64,000 nucleotides of DNA from Periplaneta americana (GCF_040183065.1 NC_091131.1:16184800-16248799); one strand, 5' to 3'. Counted from the first letter of the stretch, positions 10,310-21,192 are shown. Notes: generated by a model not told the origin, from the letters alone. A program made the numbers and translations.

Positions 10310-11295
10310 CAAGATAATGTTTAGAAATGCTCTTTGGCTTCTAGGAATTCGAACGTATGTATGTTTTTTTTCTTCTGGCTTCCCCTCTTTAATTTTTTCT
10401 GGGTGAGGTGTATGATGTACCAGATGAATAACTCTCCGTGCTTCAGGCAATTTCAGACCACTCTACGAAAGATACTTTTTGAAGAAGCGTTGGGTGGTGG
10501 AACGTGTTGTTTTGCAAGAGAGCGATAAGATATTTCATAGAACGTGACAATCTAATCTACAGCTCTTGAAGCTGGGGATCACTGATATCAATGGAATAAC
10601 GAGAACGGGTATTGAAGGTGATTGCCTCAAGATATTGCACAATTGATTACGCGATAAGTTGACAGTATCAGACCCAGGAATATTGCTCGTATTTATGTTT
10701 GTCATATCTCAACAAGATGTCTTTAAATTCAATGAGCCATCATGTCGTTAGATGAAGAACTGAAAATACTTCTGGGTGAAAGTAATTCGTTCATTCTGAT
10801 AATGGCTGCTTTATGAGACCGAAACAGGTCTGGAATTAGTAGTAGTGGTGGTGTTGATAAGAGGAGTTAGCGTCGTGCATTACCGGCGCTATATTCGGTT
10901 CAAGTTCATCCAGTATGGCGAAGTTCGATGTTCGTCGATGTCCACTCTACAGAAGGAGACCAATCGTTTTTGTTCCAGCTCGCTATAAAAATATTTGCTG
11001 TCCTCCACTCCTATCCCCTTCATGTTTTAACCTCTCATGGATTTTAACACAGATCTTGCAATTATTTTTTCATATGAAAAAAGACGATTGCCTCTCATGT
11101 TCGAACATTGCAGCCCAAATCTTTGTAGATGTCAGAATGGTATTAGTGATGATATTGTGGTGGTATCATTGGAGCAGTTTAATAACTACTGCTAAAGTAG
11201 TAATAGCTTCAATAGTAGTAGTAATACCTACTAGCAACATTAGCATTAGTAGTAATTACAATAGCGACTGTAATGGTAATACACAGGCAACTCAA
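10310..11295. other. No gene seen
   Basis: Bases 10381-10431 are the third diverged copy of the unit at 8112 and 9045. An open frame of 127 codons from 10915 contains an AGT-rich tract and resembles no family. No splice-linked exons were found. Confidence 0.45.
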
Positions 11296-11308
11296 TAAGT
11301 TATAAATT

Positions 11309-11540
11309 AGGCCACCGGAACGCTAGGACATTTGCCTGCCGATCCAGAGTTGCTCTCGGGCATGGGTTCGATTCCCGCTTAGGCTGATTACTTGGTTGGG
11401 TTTTTTCCGAGGTTTTTCAGAACCGTAAGGCAAATACCAGGTAATCTATGGTGAATCCTCAGCCTATCTCGTTATCACCAATCCCAACGACGGTAAGTGA
11501 ACTAGTAGTTGAAACAGCATCGTTAAATAAGCAAGTAAAA
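11309..11540 (+). mobile_element. tRNA-headed SINE
   Basis: A tRNA-like head with the B box GGGTTCGATTCCC (about 11364) is followed by a body with GATTACTTGGTTGGG, a second block with AACCGTAAGGCAAATACC, and a 3' part ACAGCATCGTTAAATAAGC ending in an A-rich tail. Imperfect target duplications flank it: AAGTTATAAATTA before and AAGCTACAAATTA after. The same 3' body occurs at 41786-41880 and, partly, at 30738-30870. Confidence 0.8.
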
Positions 11541-11648
11541 AAAGCTACAAATTAAAGTGGTGACCTCCATTTTTAATGAGTTCTCAGATAGTATCACTGC
11601 TAGATGGCAGTATTAGCCGGGTGTTAAGATAATCGATGTGCACACTAA

Positions 11649-11720
11649 CGCCGGTTCCTACGTGGGCGACAGCAGCGACGCGACACAAGCGGACGGAGCG
11701 GCCCAGCGATACGCTTGTGT
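11649..11720 (+). repeat. Harbinger left terminal and subterminal repeats
   Basis: After the terminal repeat the sequence is rich in GCGACG, GCGACA and GCGGAC words. The same words crowd the right end (14836-15063). Repeated subterminal words of this kind are likely binding sites for the transposase or its MADF partner; this is inference. Confidence 0.6.
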
Positions 11721-11804
11721 CGCAATTATTTATGTAGGTTATTGTGTTCTACGTGGACTGACGATGCGGGCGACACCGGCGATCATATTCAAAACTATTT
11801 CACC

Positions 11805-14320
11805 ATGATCTCCAAGGAGAAAAGACGTAACTTAATACTTTTAGACAGTTCGGTGCTAACGTATGCATATTTAAAAAGGAAGAGTGAACGACGTCAAACA
11901 AACATTATTTATAAAGAACGTCCAATTTATGGCGAGTTTCATCACCTTTATAGAAGATTGCGGCAGTATCCGGAATTGTTTCGTAATTACACGAGAATGA
12001 CAATAGAAACATTCGATTACATTGTCAGTGTTCTAAAAAATGGTTTTACTTTGAGGACAACCAACTTTCAAAGGCCAATATCATTGGAGGAACGGCTTAT
12101 TGTTACTCTCAGGTAAGCATCATTAAATTTATTATTTTTCAGTCATCAAAATGATTTTTTTACTTATGTAAAGAAAATACAATTATTATTGAGTAAATAG
12201 AAATTGTATAACATCAAAGATGGTGGAAGGTAAATAAATAGTTCAATCTTGGTTAAAATTTAGTGTACAAATTTTATGTGCTCTCGGATTTTTACATCTT
12301 TGCACGCTTACTGTATTTACACAAAAGGTTGTAAAAGTTACAAATAACAGGGTGTTGTTACTCGCTTAATGGGCTTTTTAATGCCAAGGTTGTTAATTAA
12401 ACGGATTAATTAGTACGTCGGTCACAGTCAGTGATTGCTGATCCTGTTCGACGTTGACTTCATACTCGTAGTTGTATTGATTGAAACATGAAGGTACGTA
12501 ACTGCTTGAAGATGAATGTGAAGCTGAAGACTGTCCTGGTGAAGGCATTGGTGAAGGTGTAGCACTATCTAATTCCTGTATAACCAAATCTTGGATCTTG
12601 CTTCGAAGTTTCAGTTTTTTTATGGGGTTCATAGTTTTAAAGTAAGGAAGAAGTGACTTAAAAAAATTAAGATCATCATCGTCTGGGTCTTTGAGTAGTT
12701 CAAGTTTCAAGTCCTCTTTCTTCAATAATTCACATTCAAAAGTAGAGAGTGAACTTTGTTTCTGCTTGTTTTTTTGAGGGCGGACTGTTTGTGGTGCGAT
12801 ATGTACAGTAGTATCACTTTTACGCTGTTTTGGAGTAGGTGGTGCTAGAATGTCGGATGTAATGTTGGCAAGCACTGATTCAGAGATGACATTATCTTCC
12901 GTTTCCTCATGTCCCTCATCCAGTAGAGTATCGTCAAGAGAGGAGGTCGAGTCTTCCACAGTTTACAAATTGGAGCTAGTTGATCGAGGCTGAGCCATAT
13001 CTTTCAAAAAAAGCATCGACTGGAAATAGGGCCATTTTCCGTTGTAGACAGGAGCCGAATCAGCTGAATCCCCAGACTTTGGAATGGGTACTTTCTTGTA
13101 CTCCCTGTTAAATGTATCTCTCAAATTTTTCCATTTTTTCTTCACGGCGGCTGCAGCTGAAAAAAGAAAGTTTTCTTTTATTTGCCATTTTCAGAAGTTT
13201 AAGTTGTTAAAAAACGAATTACAGAACTGTGCAATCGTACAAAATTACTTAAGACATTCTCAAAGATATGTGCTAAAGTTAGTGTGATAAGGCAGTTTGT
13301 AACATTATTTAAATTGTAAAACTGATAGTTACTAAACTAATTACAGTAACAAAATTTTTGTGCATAAAAATTACATTTATAATCGGCCTCCTTTGTTATA
13401 ATGATATAATGGTTATTTCCAGGTATCTGGTCACAGGAATGCAATTCAAGCAGTTGGCATGTTCTTTCCGGATATCAAAAACAGCAGTTAGCACCATGAT
13501 CGTTGATATTTGCAAGTCCATCTGGTTAAACTTGCATCCAATTTATATGCCAGTACCGACTCAGAAGACTTTGAAGAAAAATGGTGAAGAATTTGGTAAG
13601 AAATGGGGTTTTCCAAACTGTGTGGGTGCTCTCGATGGAAAACATATTCGAATCAAACGGCCCAATAATTCGCAAAACATGTATAGGAACTACAAAGGTT
13701 TTTATTCAACAAACATGTTAACTGTGACTGATGCAAATTACAAGTTTGTTGTAGTTGATATTGGTGGCTATGGCAAAGACAGCGATGGTGGAATGTTTGC
13801 TGCCTCGGCCTTAAGTGAACAACTTGAATCAAAAACATTAAATCTGCCGCGCCCACAAAAACTGCCAAACTCAGAAATTGAAGCACCATTTGTTATAATT
13901 GCAGACGAAGGCTTTCCTCTACGACCATATCTCTTACGACCTTTCCCAAGAAACCAATTAGTAGAGGGTGGTGAGAAAGATGTTTTCAATTATCGATTGG
14001 CCAGGGCTCGAATGGTTGTTGAGTGTTCTTATGGAAGTCTCCTATCAAAATTCAATATATTATCATTCCCTATTGCAACCGACATTCACAACACTATACA
14101 TATAGTCCAAGCCATGACCCTTCTTCACAACATTATCAGAGACCGAGATGGGTTTACGGATGAAGAAATTTCTACATTCATTAATGTTGAACGTGATCCA
14201 CAAACTGCTATGGCAACTTCAAGAAAACACAATAGCATGAAGAAACGTGCTAAGGAAATTCCAGAGCTGTTTTCCTCATACTTCATCAAAAATCTCCTCC
14301 CTCATCAACAGCCAGCGTGA
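11805..14320 (+). CDS. PIF/Harbinger transposase (HARBI1-like), two exons
   Basis: This is the enzyme that would cut and rejoin the element. Exon 1 is 11805-12112, ending CTCAG before GTAAGC. Exon 2 is 13423-14320, starting after TTATTTCCAG. The join is in frame and gives 401 residues, about the usual length for the family. The start at 11805 (MISKEKRRNL) is chosen because upstream residues are not family-like; an upstream in-frame codon at 11715 is possible. The family DDE triad is visible: Asp174 in GALDGKH, Asp264 in IADEGFPL and Glu303 in ARMVVECSYG. There are no stops or frameshifts. The intron (12113-13422) contains exon 2 of the opposite-strand MADF gene. Confidence 0.92.
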
Positions 14321-14724
14321 GAATTACACTAGTGGATGACTGTTGGGTAAACATTAAACATTCAGTGACTGTTGTGTGCGCAATGTGAGTAAAGACCCTA
14401 GTTTCAAATATTGTAATGCAGAATTGTTGTAAATAAAACCATATAAGATTAACCATATTTGCAGTATTTATTAAGTATCCGGTAAAATTGTACTGTATGA
14501 GTATGACTGTTATACCACGACAACCAAAGTAAACATAAACTTGTACTAACTTAACCTTACTTTTGTAAGACAATAATTAAAGGTTACTTACTGGATTCAT
14601 GAACTTCTTCTGCTACTTTATTCCACAATCGTTCATTCATCAACTTATTATGGTAATGCATATGACGCATATTCCACAAAGATGGGTACTTTTGCACCAT
14701 TGAAATAATTTCTTCAACAGACAT
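12393..14724 (-). pseudogene. MADF/BESS DNA-binding protein of the Harbinger element, one in-frame stop
   Basis: The accessory protein of the element. Exon 1 runs 14724-14592 and starts MSVEEIISMVQKYPSLWNMR, the first half of a MADF domain. It ends before GTAAGT. Exon 2 runs from 13156 (after TTTTTTCAG) to 12393 and continues the domain with KKKWKNLRDTFNRE and a W-P-Y-F block. Near the C-terminus NFFKSLLPYFKTMNP with its following helix matches a BESS motif. A low-complexity Ser-rich tail follows. Total length is 298 residues, interrupted by one TAA at 12965-12963, probably from CAA. Its intron (13157-14591) contains the whole of transposase exon 2. Alternatives: a functional truncated MADF-only protein, or a stop present only in this copy. 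Confidence 0.85.
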
Positions 14725-14779
14725 AATGATAACTCATGAAGTCACACAGACCGGAACTGTATTACACTGTTTTCTCAAG

Positions 14780-15063
14780 TCCCATCTACCGGCCAACAGC
14801 TGACATCGGTGGCGCCGTCAGCATCGCTGGCGCATCACCGTACTACGTGGGCGACACGGGCGACACGAACGACAGGAGCGACGCGACTCGAGCGGACGAA
14901 GCGACCAAAGACAAACTGATTTGAATTTTCAAAATACGCTCGCATCGCCCGCTCATGTCGCGTCGCTATGTTCGGCCACATTGAACGCTCCCATGCATTG
15001 CCATTGGTTTGTAATTTCGTCGCTCATGTCGCGTCGCTGCGGTCGCCCACGTAGGACCCGGCG
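14780..15063 (-). repeat. Harbinger right subterminal region with internal TIR-like copy
   Basis: Besides the terminal repeat, an internal copy of TACTACGTGGGCGAC lies at about 14839 in the same orientation as the left end. It is followed by many GCGAC, GACACG and GCGGACGAAGCG words. The stretch is GC-rich compared with the rest of the element and lies just upstream of the MADF start, so it could also hold that gene's promoter. Confidence 0.6.
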
Positions 15064-15066
15064 TAA

Positions 15067-15300
15067 AGGCACAATTAAAAAAAAAATCAGTTGCAAGATG
15101 GTAGCACTGTACACAACTGTACCACTATCGAGCAGCGTTTCTTTGTGGTATTTTTCTGGAAAAAAGGTCTGGTTGCAAAGGATATTCATAAAAAAAATAC
15201 TGTCCGTGTATAGAGAGCATTGCTTATCAAGTGAAGCTGTTTACAGTTGAAGAATGTGTTCCCAAAACTCGCACAGTTCATTTAGCTATTTTTATGATTT
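15067..15300 (+). other. Unassigned, possible start of a DUF4817-type transposase
   Basis: Around 15220-15265 the frame VKLFTVEECV resembles the first residues of insect DUF4817 transposase proteins, but the match ends within a few residues. Nothing else was recognised. Confidence 0.25.
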
Positions 15301-15302
15301 GC

Positions 15303-15858
15303 ATATTTATTTATTTATTTATTTATTTATTTACTTACTTATTTACGTATTTATTTACTTACTTATTTACTTATTTATTTACTTATTTACTTAGTTATTC
15401 ACTTATTTATTTACTTATTTATTTACTTACTTAGTTACTTATTTACTTATTTATTTACTTAGTTATTTATTTATTTATTTACTTATTTATTTACTTATTT
15501 ATTTACTTACTTATTTATTTATTTACTTTTTTACTTATTTATTTACTTATTTACTTAGTTATTCACTTATTTATTTACTTATTTACTTATTTATTTACTT
15601 ACTTAGTTACTTATTTACTTATTTATTTACTTACTTATTTATTTATTTACTTATTTATTTACTTATTTACTTAGTTACTTATTTACTTATTTATTTACTT
15701 ATTTATTTATTTATTTACTTATTTACTTATTTATTTACTTATTTACTTATTTATTTACTTATTTACTTAGTTATTCACTTATTTATTTACTTATTTACTT
15801 ATTTATTTACTTACTTAGTTACTTATTTACTTATTTATTTACTTATTTATTTATTTAC
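15303..15858. repeat. TTTA/CTTA tetranucleotide tract, about 555 bp
   Basis: A run of ATTT and ACTT tetranucleotides with occasional AGTT and CACT. Longer internal repeats (for example TTATTTACTTAGTTATTCAC at about 15380, 15550 and 15760) show that segments were duplicated as blocks. The frame of alternating Leu/Phe/Tyr/Thr is repeat only. Confidence 0.96.
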
Positions 15859-15859
15859 A

Positions 15860-16090
15860 CTTGAGCTACATTAGGCATTGCAGCCCGAAAGAGCAGAAGC
15901 TCGTGCTCGGGCTCAGTTCAGATCAGTTATACAAAATACAGTATATCACAAAATTAAGAGAGTCCATTGAGCACAATAACATTAATAAATGGTATCATTT
16001 TTTTAGACTTCTATCAATATATTTTAAGCTTATTTTCTTGCAAAACAACGCCAATCCTTGTCTAAAAGTCTGTGTTATTGTGCATGTCAC
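15860..16090. other. No gene seen
   Basis: A 77-codon frame from 15861 has no recognisable features. It separates the tetranucleotide tract from a mariner relic. Confidence 0.4.
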
Positions 16091-16099
16091 TTGAAAACT

Positions 16100-16500
16100 C
16101 ATCCAGTCCGTAGAATAGTGGATAAAAAAAAAACTAGCCCAGTCCTCTCATAAAAATGGACTTCACGCGTTTTGGGATCACACTCTTCAATTGAGTGCAG
16201 TTCTCTGAATGGTGACCAAGTAACGAGTTGGTCAACCAGTGGAGATTGTTACGAAGGCAAATGTGCAACAGGTTGGCGACTTGATCCGAGCAGACAGGAT
16301 GAAGGGAACGATATTCTAGCCCGAATAGCCACAGGAGATGAGTCTTGGGTAAAGCATTATCAGCCAGAGAAATGCGGGCATCAAGTAGCGAATGGTACAC
16401 TCTTTCAGAGGTGCCACGCCGCTATCTTGCAACTGACGCTTTTTTGTTTCGGTTGTGCGCAAGTCGATAACACTGCCATCTAGCGGTGATCGCTGAAGGT
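16100..16500 (+). pseudogene. mariner transposase relic
   Basis: The frame from about 16280 gives DEGNDILARIATGDESWVKH and then YQPEK, the block around the first catalytic Asp of mariner-type transposases (the usual text is T-G-D-E-x-W). Downstream, another frame gives SSEWYT, also expected. Upstream blocks are broken. No terminal repeats were identified around it. The relic is too short and shifted to work. Confidence 0.7.
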
Positions 16501-16504
16501 TTCT

Positions 16505-16968
16505 CATTATAAAATGAATGCGGCTATTTCGATTTGTAACATATTACTGACGTTCTCTCTTAGCAATATCAGCAATAATAGTGGTACTGGTAATCTAGTA
16601 GTAAATCAATTTTTGTGTGTTTCGAAGAATATTTTTAAACAATGAGTAATTTTATAAACGACGTCGTACGATCTGCGTTCTTCTTTCGTGTAAAAAAAAC
16701 TTTATCTTATCGCGAACTCATCACTAATCGTTTTAAACTGTTATTGAAGACAACCGTACTTGTGACAAGATTGCATCAATTTCAGAGTTGCGTCATGCAG
16801 AAGTGAGATAAAAGTTATTATCACAATATCTGGCTCATCCTCGTTTGAGACATGACAGTTACAGAATACCGGAAGAACCCGTGAAGATGCAGGATTTCCA
16901 TGGCTTATGCTACCTATCTCGTAAAATTTATTAAACACGAATAGCCTGCTCGCAACTCACGTAGATAC
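16505..16968. other. No gene seen
   Basis: AT-rich sequence between the mariner relic and Helitron A with no coding, RNA or repeat signal that I can support. Confidence 0.4.
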
Positions 16969-16969
16969 A

Positions 16970-18322
16970 TCTATACTAATAATAAATCTGTAGCCGAAAT
17001 TTTTCTGGTAATTTTCGATTTTCAAAAAATAATTGGTCATAACATATATAATTAACCGCCCTGAAAGCGAAAATCGCTTTTTTGACATTTTTGTTTGTAG
17101 CCTATGTCTGTCTGGATGTTTGTTACCTTTTCACGCGATAATGGCTGAACCGATTTATATGAAAATTGGAATATAAATTAAGTTCGTTGTAACTTAGAAT
17201 TTAGGCTATATGACATTCAAAATATTTTATTTAAAAGGGAGGTTATATGGGGGCTTGAATTAAATAAATCGAAATATCTCCCTTAGTATTAATTTTCGTG
17301 AAAAATATTACATAACAAAAGTTTCTTTAAAAATAATTTCCGATAAGTTTCATTCTATGCAAAATTTTGATAGAACTGATATTTAATGCGATAAATGAGT
17401 TTTAAAATTAAAATAACTGCCATCTAAGGCGGTGTAATGAATTAAAAAACAAATGACTTCGTCTATAAGGGGCCTTGGACAACAACAATCGAAAGCTATC
17501 AAATACAGCCTACAGATAATGTTTCTGTGTTTGTATGAAGTAATATCGGAAGCTAAATTAAGCGATTTGTATAATTAATTATTATTTCACCGTTTGAAAG
17601 TGTAGTTTCTCTAGATGGACATAATGCCATAATATTATTACAGTAACTTCTGAGTGAATTGAGGACAGGTAAGATTAAAATAGCTTCTTATGCACAGAAA
17701 ACTTGATAGGCTATTCTGTATATTCGTTTCCTGTATTTCTTAAAATAATGTTTATGTAAGTTACATCCGTTATCAACACACTTTTTATATAATATAATAT
17801 AATATAATATAATATAATATAATATAATATAATATAATATAATATAATATAATATAATATAATATAATATAATATAATATAATATATAATATAATATAAT
17901 ATAATTTGTTATTTAAGTTATTTGAAGGGTTCAGAACCATAGTGGGCCAAGCGCCATTTACTGAATACGTAGAAAACAAGGGTTAAAATTAAGTTATTAC
18001 CATAATTCAATGGAAACATATAGCAAATAAAATAAAGTATGCACATTAAATCTAATGATGTCAATGTTCATTAAACTATGGTTGCATGTAATAAAAATTA
18101 AGAAACATGTTAAAGGAATTGTCATTGCACCAAATGAGTGTCTCTGGACCAAAATGACTGCATTTTAATTATTTAAATACAATTAAAAAATTAAGTAACA
18201 TATTAAACGATTTATTCTTCTATCAAACACGAATGTTATCTGGATCAAATGTCCTGTTTTAATTATGTAATTACTTTATATTTATTTCTAACGGGTGCAG
18301 CGGAGCGCACGGGTACGGCTAG
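16970..18322 (+). mobile_element. Helitron (non-autonomous), copy A
   Basis: It starts TCTATACTAATAATAAATCT and ends GCACGGGTACGGCTAG. The bases before and after are A and T, so it sits between A and T with no target duplication. It ends in CTAG with a GC-rich palindrome just upstream (GTGCAGCGGAGCGCAC). These are the hallmarks of Helitrons. No Rep/helicase frame is present, so it depends on another element. A pentanucleotide tract lies inside. Copy B at 18769-19987 is the same family in the opposite direction. Confidence 0.87.
17786..17904. repeat. AATAT pentanucleotide microsatellite in Helitron A
   Basis: About 24 units of ATAAT/AATAT. The matching place in Helitron B carries the inverse tract at about 19180-19300, so the repeat is part of the family and not a separate insertion. 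Confidence 0.95.
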
Positions 18323-18768
18323 TAATTAAATAACTCTCAACTTAACGTCGAAATGAACAGATGAACAGACACGACCAAGACAGGTTTTTGTAAGAAACGG
18401 TTAGTTGCTTTCTTGCAAGAAATCAGGAACTCCTCAGCTTGACTTTCCATGTCACATCCGCAGGCAGGACTTCGAGCTAATCTTATAATTTGTGATGCGA
18501 TAAGGGAAAAAGGAACCTATTGTCTTAAAAATTCAAAACTGACTTCTTTGCTTTTTCTTGTAGAGAGTAAAAATACCGAGCTTTCATTTCAAAATTTCCC
18601 AGTCTAAATAACTTATAAATTGAATTCTATTTAAACAAAAAACACATCAATTTAGATATTGAGGGGGAAGTCTGAAACCAGGCTTAATTGCATTTTAGAT
18701 TTCATCCCCAACCCCAGCCACCCCCACTTTGAAATTTCAAATGGCACCCCTATATTTTTATACTTAAA
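18323..18768. repeat. Spacer between Helitrons; left arm of a distant inverted repeat
   Basis: From about 18585 to 18768 the sequence (for example GAGGGGGAAGTCTGAAACCA) is repeated in inverse at 21193-21385, about 2.4 kb away. Helitron B interrupts this repeat at 18768. The first 260 bases show nothing recognisable. Confidence 0.7.
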
Positions 18769-19987
18769 CTAGCCGTACCCGTGCGCTCCGCCGCACCTGT
18801 TAGAAATAAATATAAAGTAATTACATAATTAAAATAGGACGTTTGATCCAGGGAACATTCGTGTTTGATAGAAGGATAAATCGTTTAATATGTTACTTAA
18901 TTTAAATTGCATCCAAATAATTAAAATGCGATCATTTTGGTCCAGAGACACTCATTTAGTACAATGACAATTCCTATAACACGTTTCTTAATTTTTATTA
19001 CATGCATCCATAGTTTAATGAAGATTGACATAATTTAGATTTAATGTGTATACTTTATTTTACTTGTTATAGGTTTCCATTGAATTATGTTAATAACTTA
19101 ATTTTAACCCTTGTTTTCTACGTATTCAGTAAATGGTGCTTGGCCCACTATTGTTGTGAACCCTTCAAATAACTTAAATTATATTATATAATATTACATA
19201 TTATATTATATTATATTATATTATATCATATTATATTATATTATATTATATTATATTATATTATATTATATTATATTATATTATATTATATTATATTATA
19301 TCAGAAGTTACTGTAATAACATTATAGCATTAAGTCCATCCAGAGAAACTACACTTTCCAATGGTGAAATAATAATTAATTATACAAATCGGTTAATTTA
19401 GCTTCCGATATTACTTCATACAAACACAGAAACATTCTCTGTAGGCTATCTTTCATGGCTTTCGATTGTTGCTGTCCAAGGCCCCTTATAGATGAAGTCA
19501 TTTGTTTTTTAATTCATTACACGGCCTTAGATGGCAGTTATTTTAATATTAAAACTCATTTATCTCATTAAATATCAGTCCTATCAAAATTTTTCAAGGA
19601 ATAAAACTTATCGAAAATTATTTTTAAAGAAACTTTTGTTATGTAACATTTTTCACAAAAATCAATAGTAAGCGAGATATTTCGATTTATTTAATTCTGG
19701 CCCCCTTATAACCCCCCTTTTAAATAATGTATTTTGAATGCCATATAGCCTAAAATCTAAGTTACGACGAACTTAAAGTATATTCCAATTTTCATTGAAA
19801 TCGGTTCAGCCATTATCGCGTGAAAAGGTAACAAACATACAGACAGACAGACAGACATACAAACAAAAATTTCAAAAAAGCGATTTTCGGTTTCATGGTG
19901 GTTAATTATATATGTTAGGACCAATTATTTTTGGAAAATCGAAAATTACCAGAAAAATTTCGGCTACAGATTTATTATTAGTATAGA
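18769..19987 (-). mobile_element. Helitron (non-autonomous), copy B, inverted
   Basis: It is the reverse of copy A: it begins with CTAGCCGTACCCGTGCGC at 18769 and ends with the inverse of TCTATACTAATAATAAATCT at 19987. It lies between A (18768) and T (19988). Homology with copy A runs along the full length with scattered differences and a few indels. No Rep/helicase gene. Confidence 0.87.
19180..19302. repeat. ATTAT pentanucleotide microsatellite in Helitron B
   Basis: Counterpart of the tract in Helitron A, with rare interruptions. Confidence 0.93.
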
Positions 19988-20059
19988 TTAGAGCTGAAGA
20001 GAATAAAGCTACAAAAACTTATTGAGCATTTCATTTACTAGCTGTGTTTGTGTATTAAA

Positions 20060-20520
20060 TTATTTTAAAATGGTGCATAGTGGTGTATAATGGTATTCGA
20101 TCATGTAACACCGTCACTAGAATTGTTGTCTTGGAGTCCACTTAAAGAAAGAAGATACTTCAACTCTCTCTTATTACTATTTAAAATCATCCACACCTCC
20201 ACACCCTCTTACCTAGCATCTTGTTTTGTTTACCTTTCACTACCTCGAACCCGGAACATGTACCTTCTCTCTATTCCTCTGCACAGAACATCCTTCTACT
20301 CATCATCTTTCAGCATATCTATTCCACGCCTCTGGAATTCTCTCCCTGACCATGTCAGAGACTGTCGGACAATATCAAAATTCAAATTTAAATTAAAAAA
20401 TCACATTCTAGTTCATGGAATTGCTTGTTGAACACCTGTCAGGTTGCGCAACTTCGGCTTAACCCAAGACATATAGTAAATATTGTAACTATGCTGTTGT
20501 AAAATTGAAAATTATTATTA

Positions 20521-20557
<37 letters not shown>

Positions 20558-20815
20558 CAGTTATCACTATCATCATTGCTATCTCTGTTTTCTTTCTTTT
20601 TTCTTGTATTAGCTCGATGAGAGCTCTATAGTGTTCTTTTGAGTCTGTTGACCCTCTATTAATTAACTTAATATGCATTATTTTCATCAGTGTTTGTATT
20701 TCTTTTTTGTATTTATATGTGCTATCTGGTAGGATAGAAGAGAAGGCCTTATGGCCTTAATCCTGTCAGATTAAATAAATAAATTATTATTATTTATTAT
20801 TATAATCTTCAATAG
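20060..20815 (+). mobile_element. CR1/Jockey-like LINE, 3' part
   Basis: The frame 20090-20431 gives the very C-terminus of a reverse transcriptase: DHVTPSLELLSWSPLKERRY near its start and FSISIPRLWNSLPDHVRDCR near its end. This is the usual last domain of CR1/Jockey-like ORF2 proteins. A 3' UTR follows with a small hairpin (AAGGCCTTATGGCCTT) and AATAAATAAATTATTATT at the end. A TTA microsatellite lies at 20515-20558. 5'-truncated. Confidence 0.8.
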
Positions 20816-20975
20816 AGAATATAAATCATCCTTATTGATTAAATGTAGGAAATTACACAAAATAAGCTGTGTTTTCATCCTAAAATCAACTGATAATAAC
20901 AAAAATACAGGTTTCCAGCGACGATAACAAACAAAATATGGAAAAAAAATGACTGAGGTGTATAAATAATTGAAT

Positions 20976-21137
20976 ACTTACTTACTGGCTTTTAAGGAAC
21001 CCGGAGGTTCATTGCCGCCCTCACATAAGCCCGCCATTGGTCCATATCCTGAGCAAGATTAATCCAGTCCCTACCATCACATCCCAACCCCCAAGCTGGA
21101 GGACCACCCCTTATCGGCTGTCCACGACTGCTTAATT

Positions 21138-21176
<39 letters not shown>
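20976..21176 (-). mobile_element. RTE-like LINE tail fused to another sequence, 15-bp target duplication
   Basis: The insertion is bracketed by TATAAATAATTGAAT (20961-20975 and 21177-21191). It starts with the inverse of the RTE-like LINE 3' end (the AMNLRVP block and (GTAA)n tail) for about 110 bases. It then changes to unrelated sequence (CCACCCCTTATCGGCTGTCC) and ends in a long TA run. One duplication encloses all of it, so both parts arrived together. Confidence 0.75.
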
Positions 21177-21185
<9 letters not shown>

Positions 21186-21192
21186 TTGAATG

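Larger units (their letters stand above)
11649..15063 (+). mobile_element. PIF/Harbinger transposon, nearly intact, two genes
   Basis: The ends are CGCCGGTTCCTACGTGGGCG (left) and, read inward, CGCCGGGTCCTACGTGGGCG (right), with TAA on both sides (11646-11648 and 15064-15066), the usual 3-bp PIF/Harbinger target duplication. Inside are a complete transposase gene on the plus strand and a MADF/BESS gene with one stop on the minus strand. PIF/Harbinger elements normally carry a transposase plus a Myb/SANT- or MADF-like DNA-binding partner that helps it reach the ends. Clean ends and an open transposase suggest a recent arrival. The odd part is how the two genes interleave. Confidence 0.93.

Noticed and set aside
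12393-13145. MADF/BESS gene as a host gene
   Set aside because: It lies wholly between the Harbinger ends and TAA duplications, and such partners are normal cargo of the element.
15231-15434. Hydrophobic frame of repeated YLFTYLF-like text (also 22408-22590 and 60010-60192)
   Set aside because: Pure translation of TTTA tetranucleotide tracts.
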